DNA of 18,663 nt, taken from the NCBI GenBank assembly GCA_964509505.1, contig CAZDYP010000101.1:1-18663 (forward strand), read 5' to 3'. The translations under genes were made by a program, and so were the position numbers. Numbering within the stretch: the stretch's first letter is position 1; each line of letters starts with the position of its first letter. The stretch is from CAZDYP01 sp964509505. GTDB taxonomy: Bacteria; Chloroflexota; Anaerolineae; JACRMK01. Positions 14,075-18,663 of this stretch are shown piece after piece. Below the pieces are notes generated by a model. The model did no database searches, was not told the origin of the DNA, and was given only the letters and a program-made list of their open reading frames with translations.

Positions 14075-14227
14075 AACGTCAATGCAGGATAAGTTGTGGG
14101 CGATTGAACATCACGCCTACTCACTGCGAAACCCGCCGGCGCGGGTTCAGGTCCAGCCGACGGAGGTCGGCTGGGCGCGGCGGTGCGCGCGCATGGCCTT
14201 CGCTGTGGCTTATCCTGAATTCACGTT
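14075..14227 (+). repeat. Structured terminal-inverted-repeat element, copy 2
   Basis: A 153-bp element inverted relative to the copy at 1148-1301. Ends are AACGTCAATGCAGGATAAG (14075-14093) and CTTATCCTGAATTCACGTT (14209-14227). The match extends outward as AATT on both sides, which is either a 4-bp target duplication or a longer inverted end. The inner hairpins are AACCCGC/GCGGGTT and CCAGCCGAC/GTCGGCTGG, as in copy 1. The end arms differ from copy 1 by a paired change (GGGATAAG/CTTATCCC versus AGGATAAG/CTTATCCT), consistent with selection on pairing. It lies in the 206-nt space between the alcohol dehydrogenase and carboxypeptidase genes; the rest of that space holds nothing else recognised. 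Confidence 0.85.
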
Positions 14228-14251
14228 AATTACTACTTGCGCCAAGTTGTA

Positions 14252-15013
14252 TTACGGAATGAACGAGGCTCCGCATGGCGCGGGCTGGCGTTGTTTCAAG
14301 TAGCTAGCAAGCGTCACCGTGTTGCTTGGATCAAGATAGTTCAATTCATGCAATGCGCGCGCGACTGGTTCGCCCACCCAGCGCACGTGCCACGGTTCGG
14401 CGACGTAGCCCGTGAGCGCTTCTTTGCCCGCTGGATACGACAGGACGAACCCATACTCGTGCGCGTGTTGCGCCAGCCATTGTCCTGTTGCGGTGAACGC
14501 CAAATCTTGAATGAGCGCGCCGCCGATTTCGCGCGTCGAAATGTCGAGCGTTGTGCCGAGTTGATGTTCGCTATGCCCTGCGCGCGCGGAATAGCCATTG
14601 GCGCGCATCGTCGCCGTGATCTCTGTGATAGGTTCGCTTGCTTCCTCCGCCACAGCCATCTCACGCAAAACATTCTGATGGAAGACGTAGCGTTGCTGCG
14701 CGTAAGAGCGATAGCCTGAGACAGCGATGAGTGAGTAGCCTTGCGCTTGGGCGTCCTTCGCCATGCGCGCATACGCCAACGCGGCATGATAGCGCAATTG
14801 CACGCCGCCGCGCCCCATGCTAGGCACATCCAGCGAGGCGAGCTCGATTAAATCATTGGGCTCATAGTCGCTTGGCAAAGACTGCTGTTTGTCCACCACT
14901 TGCAAAAAGTCTTCATCGCTGCAGGCTGTTGTGCGCGCTGGCGTGGTGACAATGATGGCGATGATGACGCAGACGATGGCGGCGAACATCAGGTTGTCGA
15001 GGAACGAACGCAT
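14252..15013 (-). CDS. VanY-type D-alanyl-D-alanine carboxypeptidase (peptidase M15B)
   Basis: 253 aa zinc peptidase that trims the terminal D-Ala of peptidoglycan stem peptides outside the membrane. An N-terminal hydrophobic segment (about 8-23) serves as anchor or signal; C31 follows without a clear lipobox. Family motifs are complete: SGYRSYAQQ (99-107), GHSEHQLGTTLDIS (146-159) with zinc ligands H150 and D157, and EPWHVRWVG (206-214) with catalytic E206 and ligand H209. Length is normal for the family. It lies 87 nt downstream of the exporter gene in the same direction, separated by a double-hairpin repeat. Its envelope role fits with murA nearby. Confidence 0.93.
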   Translation of the reverse strand: MRSFLDNLMFAAIVCVIIAIIVTTPARTTACSDEDFLQVVDKQQSLPSDYEPNDLIELASLDVPSMGRGGVQLRYHAALAYARMAKDAQAQGYSLIAVSGYRSYAQQRYVFHQNVLREMAVAEEASEPITEITATMRANGYSARAGHSEHQLGTTLDISTREIGGALIQDLAFTATGQWLAQHAHEYGFVLSYPAGKEALTGYVAEPWHVRWVGEPVARALHELNYLDPSNTVTLASYLKQRQPAPCGASFIP

Positions 15014-15034
15014 AACAATTTTCTACATGATAGG

Positions 15035-15088
15035 TGTAGGGCAAGTTGGGAACTGGCCCAGGCGGACAAGTTCCAAACTTGTCCTACA
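15035..15088. repeat. Double-hairpin interspersed repeat, copy B
   Basis: TGTAGGGCAAG...CTTGTCCTACA frame with two hairpins: one near GGGCAAGTT (15039-15059, one mismatch) and one perfect GGACAAGTT/AACTTGTCC (15064-15084, 3-nt loop). It matches the reverse complement of the copy at 3311-3368. It sits between the exporter stop (15101) and the carboxypeptidase start (15013), so it would be transcribed if the two genes share a message. Confidence 0.75.
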
Positions 15089-15100
15089 ACTGGCGGCAGC

Positions 15101-16420
15101 TCAAGTCATCGCCGCTGCATGTGGAATATCTTTGAGCAACGGCAACACCTGCCATGCCAGCAAACCAATTTCGCCAATGATAGCCAGATGGTATGCCACC
15201 GTTGCAACCTGCACACCCGTGCCTAAGCCCAACGCGACGCCCAATGTTAGCGCAACACCCAACACGACAACGTAACCTCCCATCGCCAAACGCACGGCGG
15301 GCGTGCGCTTTTGGCGAATGAGCAAGCCACGCAACATCAACTCAATCGCCATCAACAGCGGATAGGCGACCATCCAACTCAGCACCGAATTGGCGAAGGC
15401 GCGCACTTCATCTTTCAAGGCAATCACCTGCCCAAAATACCAATCGCCTAACGGCGTGAACGCTAAGGCGGCGATGAGCGCAGAGGCAATGCCTCCAACC
15501 GTCAGACCAAAGCGACGGACGCGCGACAAGGCGCGCGCGTTTTCGGCAAAGGTGATGGTCGTTTCTTGCAACGATTGACAGAGCCCGCTAATCAGCATCG
15601 TGATGCCCCACACGCTGGGCCAGCTCGCCAACGATTCGGTTGGAAAGGGCGCGCGCGCCAACCCCGTCGAGACAAGGGGCTGCGCGACAATGCTCAATGC
15701 CGACATCACCATCAAGGGCAAGTGAAAGTTGAATAACTGGCGATAGGTCAGCGCGGTCTGCGCGTCCGCACTCAACGCGCTGGCGGCGATGGGGCGCGCA
15801 ACCAGGGTAATGAGCAGCGTCTCGGCGATGACCGCCAACGTGACGGCTGTCGCGCCCGCATAGTTGCCGCCCCAGTGTAAACCGAAGATCGTGATGAACG
15901 TAATCGCCGCCGTGATCATGAGGCGCGCAATCGTCGCAACGCTGATGAACGAGGTGCGCCGCAAGCGAATCAACAGTCCTTGATGGAAACGCCGCCAACC
16001 AATCGGCGCGGGCCACAAGATGAGGATGCGCAGCGCGGGCAACGCAGCATCCGCCACCGCCTGCGGCACGCCCATCCAACCGCGCACCACCACATCGTAC
16101 AACGGCGTAAACGCCAACACGAAATGAACGACTGTGACAAAGATTCCCAATTGCACCGCAAAGCGTTCGATGAGTTTGAAGGCAGGGCGATCTTTGGCGA
16201 GCGCGGCCGCCGTGCTGATTAACATGATGATGGGCGCTTCGGTGAAGATGGCGAGGCTGAACGCGATGCCGAACCCCGCAAGCGCGGCTGTGGAGTCGGG
16301 CGTGCGCGCGATGCCCGCATTGATGATGGGCATTTCGGCAGACATGAGCATGCTGCTCGCCGCAAGGGGCCACCACACCATAAAAATTTTATAGAACGAC
16401 AGTGGGTCGGGTTTCGTCAT
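15101..16420 (-). CDS. MATE/ANKH-like membrane exporter (MOP superfamily)
   Basis: 439 aa, hydrophobic throughout with about twelve membrane segments and no soluble domain. N-terminal landmarks WWPLA (16-20), PIINAGIAR (31-39) and TEAPIIMLISTAAAL (60-74), with a similar second half, resemble bacterial MatE proteins related to the eukaryotic pyrophosphate/ATP transporter ANKH. Cation-coupled export of a small molecule is expected; the substrate is unknown. The start at 16420 lacks a strong ribosome binding site. The upstream region is a 7-bp repeat array and a divergent promoter shared with the DUF1461 gene. Confidence 0.75.
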   Translation of the reverse strand: MTKPDPLSFYKIFMVWWPLAASSMLMSAEMPIINAGIARTPDSTAALAGFGIAFSLAIFTEAPIIMLISTAAALAKDRPAFKLIERFAVQLGIFVTVVHFVLAFTPLYDVVVRGWMGVPQAVADAALPALRILILWPAPIGWRRFHQGLLIRLRRTSFISVATIARLMITAAITFITIFGLHWGGNYAGATAVTLAVIAETLLITLVARPIAASALSADAQTALTYRQLFNFHLPLMVMSALSIVAQPLVSTGLARAPFPTESLASWPSVWGITMLISGLCQSLQETTITFAENARALSRVRRFGLTVGGIASALIAALAFTPLGDWYFGQVIALKDEVRAFANSVLSWMVAYPLLMAIELMLRGLLIRQKRTPAVRLAMGGYVVVLGVALTLGVALGLGTGVQVATVAYHLAIIGEIGLLAWQVLPLLKDIPHAAAMT

Positions 16421-16422
16421 AG

Positions 16423-16534
16423 CGGATTGTGGCTTGCGAATGGCAGATAGCCAATGACTTATGGCTTATGGCGCAAGGCGAATAGCGAATAGCCGACAGC
16501 AAATAGTTTATCACCGATGACAAACAGTCAATGC
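16423..16534 (+). repeat. Degenerate tandem heptamer array, about 16 units
   Basis: Reading in steps of 7 from 16423 gives CGGATTG, TGGCTTG, CGAATGG, CAGATAG, CCAATGA, CTTATGG, CTTATGG, CGCAAGG, CGAATAG, CGAATAG, CCGACAG, CAAATAG and so on to 16534. The approximate consensus is CNNATRG. Adjacent identical pairs (CTTATGG twice, CGAATAG twice) show recent unit duplication. It fills nearly all the space between the exporter start and the divergent promoter. Confidence 0.8.
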
Positions 16535-16550
16535 CATTCGACCAAAGTGC

Positions 16551-16579
16551 ATTATAATGTAGCATCATCGCCATCTAAA
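16551..16579. promoter_or_regulatory. Candidate divergent promoter with palindromic -10
   Basis: ATTATAAT (16551-16558) holds TATAAT on both strands. On the minus strand it is preceded by TTTAGA (16574-16579) at 17 bp, which suits the exporter gene. On the plus strand TATAAT (16553-16558) suits the DUF1461/murA pair, start near 16565, but no good -35 is visible. Confidence 0.4.
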
Positions 16580-16603
16580 ATGAGCCATCCGCCATCTGTC
16601 ACA
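16569..16603 (-). repeat. Second heptamer array, inverted, between promoter and DUF1461 gene
   Basis: On the plus strand CGCCATC, TAAAATG, AGCCATC, CGCCATC, TGTCACA. On the minus strand this reads as CAGATGG, CGGATGG, CTCATTT, TAGATGG, the same CNNATGG-like consensus as the array at 16423-16534 but in opposite orientation. The two arrays thus face each other across the shared TATAAT. Confidence 0.6.
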
Positions 16604-17253
16604 TGCTCCGCCTCGCCTTCACCTGCGCGCTCTGTCTCGCGCTCACGCTCGTCACGCTTCAATTATTTTTGACGCCGCTCTATCTCGAATTCGAGTACGA
16701 ATTCTCAGGCTTCCCCAAAGCCACCATCACCTCGGATCAACGCTACGTCGCGGCGCAAGCGCTCTTATCGTACTTGAACGTGGAACTGGGCGGCGCGACA
16801 TATCAGGCGTTAAGTGAGCTGCAATTTGGCGCGTCGCCGTTTTTCAGCGCCGATGACCTGGCGTGCATTTTGCGCGCGAAGGCAGTGCGCGGTTTCGCGT
16901 TCAGCCTTACGTTCATCAGCGGTGTCGCCGCGATTGCGCTGGCGTTGTTCATGGCGGTCAACGATTTTGAGGACGCGCGACGGAGCGTGCTGGGCGGCGC
17001 AGCCAGCCTCATCGTGCTGTTCACCGGGTTAAGCCTTGTGGCGCGACTTGCCTTTCCCAACGTCGCGCCCATGTTGCTCGCGCTGTTTGCCTCACGCGAT
17101 TGTGTGACGGCGCAAGCGCACGGTTTGGCGCAACTGTTCCCCGCAGCATTTTTCCGCGACGCGCTCGTCTTTCTTGCCTTGCTCGTCCGCGCCGAAGCGC
17201 TGCTTATCATCGTTGTCGCTTGGCTCGTCGGTTGGCTGTTACGACGCCAGTAG
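16603..17253 (+). CDS. DUF1461 integral membrane protein
   Basis: 216 aa. The N-terminal membrane segment (about 5-24) is followed by an outside loop carrying the family landmarks: LYLEFEYEFSGF, ITSDQRYVAAQALLSYLN (42-59) and FFSADDLACILRAKAVRG. Three more membrane segments follow (about 100-117, 130-150, 191-213). This matches the DUF1461/TIGR01906 type of predicted integral membrane proteins, for which I know no established function. It starts 38 nt after the expected start site of the promoter at 16553. MurA follows in the same direction after 60 nt of AT-rich, heptamer-like spacer. Confidence 0.75.
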   Translation: MLRLAFTCALCLALTLVTLQLFLTPLYLEFEYEFSGFPKATITSDQRYVAAQALLSYLNVELGGATYQALSELQFGASPFFSADDLACILRAKAVRGFAFSLTFISGVAAIALALFMAVNDFEDARRSVLGGAASLIVLFTGLSLVARLAFPNVAPMLLALFASRDCVTAQAHGLAQLFPAAFFRDALVFLALLVRAEALLIIVVAWLVGWLLRRQ

Positions 17254-17313
17254 GTCAGTTGAATCATAATGGATGTAGAAATCTAAAATCAAAAAACCTG
17301 AAATGGCACTCTC

Positions 17314-18594
17314 ATGGACAAATTCATCATCACCGGACAACAACCCCTCAACGGCGTCGTCACGCCGAGCGGCAACAAGAATGCGATGTTGCCTGTCTTG
17401 GCCGCATCGTTGCTGACCGACGAAGAGCTCATCGTCGAGAACGTGCCGCGCATCCGCGACGCCGACATCATGCTCAAGCTGTTGGGCGTGTTGGGTGTGG
17501 AATGGCGTTGGTTGGGCGCGCACGAGTTGTCGTTGCGCGCGCGCAACGTGCAACCCCATTTGCTCGACCCTGAACTGTTCGCCGAGATTCGCGGTTCTAT
17601 TCTGCTCGCGGGTCCAATGCTCGCCCGCGCAGGCCAAGTCACTTTGCCGCGTCCAGGCGGCGACGCGATTGGACGGCGGCGCGTGGACACGCACTTAATG
17701 GCGCTGCGCGAGCTCGGTGCCGAGGTGGCGATTGACGACATGTATCAGATGGTCGCCAATGGACTGACGGGCGCCGACATCTTGCTCGACGAGATGAGCG
17801 TGACCGCGACGGAAAATACGTTGATGGCGGCCGCCTTGGCGAAAGGCGCGACGCTCATTCGCAACGCCGCGTCGGAGCCGCATGTGCAAGATGTGGCGCG
17901 GCTCATCCAGTTGATGGGCGCGCGGGTCGAGGGTCTTGGCACGAACCTCTTGCGCGTGCAAGGCGCGCCACGCTTGCGTGGCGCACGCTTCCGCTTGAGC
18001 GCCGATTACATGGAAGTAGGCAGCTTCATCGGCGCGGCAGCCGTAACAGGCGGCGAGCTCCTCATCAAAGATGCCGATATCGAAAACCTGCGGATGGTGC
18101 GACTGATGTTCAATCGCTTGGGCTTGGAAACCGTCGCGCAAGGCGCAGATCTGTTCATCCCCGGCAGACAACAACTTCGCATCCGCCCCGACGCGCACAA
18201 CGCCGTGCCGAAGATCGAAGATGCGCCATGGCCGGGCTTCCCCGCGGATTTGATGAGTGTCATGGTCGTCGTTGCGACACAAGCGCAAGGCGAAATTTTG
18301 ATCCACGAGAAACTGTTCGAGAGTCGCTTGTTCTGGGTGGACAAGCTGATTGCGATGGGTGCGAAGATCATTCTGTGCGACCCCCATCGCGCAGTCGTGC
18401 TGGGGCCATCGCTGTTGCATGGCGAAGCCGTGCAAAGCCCCGACATTCGCGCAGGCATGTCGCTGCTCATTGCGGCGCTCGCCGCGCGCGGTCCCAGCGT
18501 CATCCACAACGCCGAAGTGATTGATCGTGGCTACGAGAACATCGAGGGACGCTTGCAACAGCTGGGCGCGCAGATCGAGCGGGTGAAAGAATAG
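17314..18594 (+). CDS. murA: UDP-N-acetylglucosamine 1-carboxyvinyltransferase (MurA) with Asp at the catalytic Cys position
   Basis: 426 aa, full length. It transfers enolpyruvate from PEP to UDP-GlcNAc, the first committed step of peptidoglycan synthesis in the cytosol. Landmarks: SGNKNAMLPVLAASLL (19-34, with K22), RGSILLAGPMLAR (93-105), PGGDAIGRRRVDTHL (114-128), TATENTLMAAALAKG (164-178), PWPGFPADL (305-313) and DIRAGMSLLIAALA (377-390, R379). The residue equal to E. coli Cys115 is D117, and RPVD is RRVD. Asp-type MurA enzymes (for example in Mycobacterium tuberculosis and Chlamydia) are active and not alkylated by fosfomycin. The ribosome binding site is weak. Confidence 0.96.
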   Translation: MDKFIITGQQPLNGVVTPSGNKNAMLPVLAASLLTDEELIVENVPRIRDADIMLKLLGVLGVEWRWLGAHELSLRARNVQPHLLDPELFAEIRGSILLAGPMLARAGQVTLPRPGGDAIGRRRVDTHLMALRELGAEVAIDDMYQMVANGLTGADILLDEMSVTATENTLMAAALAKGATLIRNAASEPHVQDVARLIQLMGARVEGLGTNLLRVQGAPRLRGARFRLSADYMEVGSFIGAAAVTGGELLIKDADIENLRMVRLMFNRLGLETVAQGADLFIPGRQQLRIRPDAHNAVPKIEDAPWPGFPADLMSVMVVVATQAQGEILIHEKLFESRLFWVDKLIAMGAKIILCDPHRAVVLGPSLLHGEAVQSPDIRAGMSLLIAALAARGPSVIHNAEVIDRGYENIEGRLQQLGAQIERVKE

Positions 18595-18610
18595 CAGTCT
18601 GACTTCTCTA

Positions 18611-18663
18611 GGACTTACGCTTAGGGTCATTGCGAGGCGTCGTTTGCCGAAGCAATCCCCCAT
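18611..18663. repeat. Start of an interspersed palindromic repeat, cut by window edge
   Basis: After murA the sequence GGACTTACGC (18611-18620) is followed by CATTGCGAGGCG...CGAAGCAATCCCCC, where ATTGC (18629-18633) pairs with GCAAT (18652-18656). The CATTGCGAGG...AAGCAATCC style is a familiar interspersed non-coding repeat in many bacterial genomes. Its right side is outside the window. It does not look like an intrinsic terminator. Confidence 0.5.

Noticed and set aside
16423..16534. CRISPR array
   Set aside because: Units are 7 bp, contiguous and degenerate, with no spacers and no cas gene.
17695..18663. Long minus-strand open frame opposite murA (about 322 codons)
   Set aside because: It is antisense to a complete, well-conserved murA, and its sequence has no recognisable motif. 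High GC makes long shadow frames common.

Overview
The window looks like a chromosomal segment of a GC-rich bacterium, most probably a member of the Chloroflexota (Anaerolineae-like). That placement is an inference from gene content (a MaoC/CitE-like pair, GAF-rich sensor kinases with an ANTAR regulator, a MurA with Asp in place of the catalytic Cys) and from spacers filled with degenerate short tandem repeats and small hairpin repeats. No marker gene here proves it. I see no rRNA, tRNA, CRISPR array, prophage or transposase gene.

Layout. (1) 1-1115, minus: 5' part of typA/bipA, cut by the window edge. (2) 1116-1769: a 654-base spacer with a 154-bp terminal-inverted-repeat element, a 7-bp tandem array, a good sigma70-type promoter and two tiny ORFs. 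(3) 1770-3165, plus: a MaoC-type hydratase-like gene and a CitE-type CoA-ester lyase. (4) 3425-12818, minus, a signalling block. In transcription order it holds a CNNM/CBS membrane protein, a tandem-GGDEF protein, a cytosolic GAF-GAF HisKA_2 kinase overlapping an ANTAR response regulator (EutW/EutV-like), then a separate promoter with a C8 tract in its spacer. That promoter precedes a membrane HisKA_3 kinase, a small polytopic membrane protein and a membrane-anchored alkaline-phosphatase-fold protein that has lost most metal ligands. The last three genes are joined by 1-4 base overlaps. (5) 12825-14045, minus: a zinc alcohol dehydrogenase-like protein 6 nt upstream of the CNNM gene. (6) 14252-16420, minus: a VanY-type D,D-carboxypeptidase and a MATE/ANKH-like exporter, with the second copy of the terminal-inverted-repeat element downstream. 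(7) 16603-18594, plus: a DUF1461 membrane protein and murA, divergent from the exporter across a shared TATAAT region packed with 7-bp repeats. (8) 18611-18663: the start of an interspersed palindromic repeat.

How the parts may work together. Envelope functions (MurA, VanY carboxypeptidase, exporter, CNNM protein) flank a dense signal-transduction block. The most novel-looking unit is the kinase / membrane protein / pseudo-phosphodiesterase operon at 3425-7970. It reads like an envelope-sensing module whose expression might switch through the C8 tract. The second novelty is at DNA level: two about 90% identical, inverted copies of a 153-154-bp element with imperfect 19-bp ends, two inner hairpins and a compensatory change in the end arms, each bordered by 7-bp tandem arrays. 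Related heptamer arrays recur in several other spacers.
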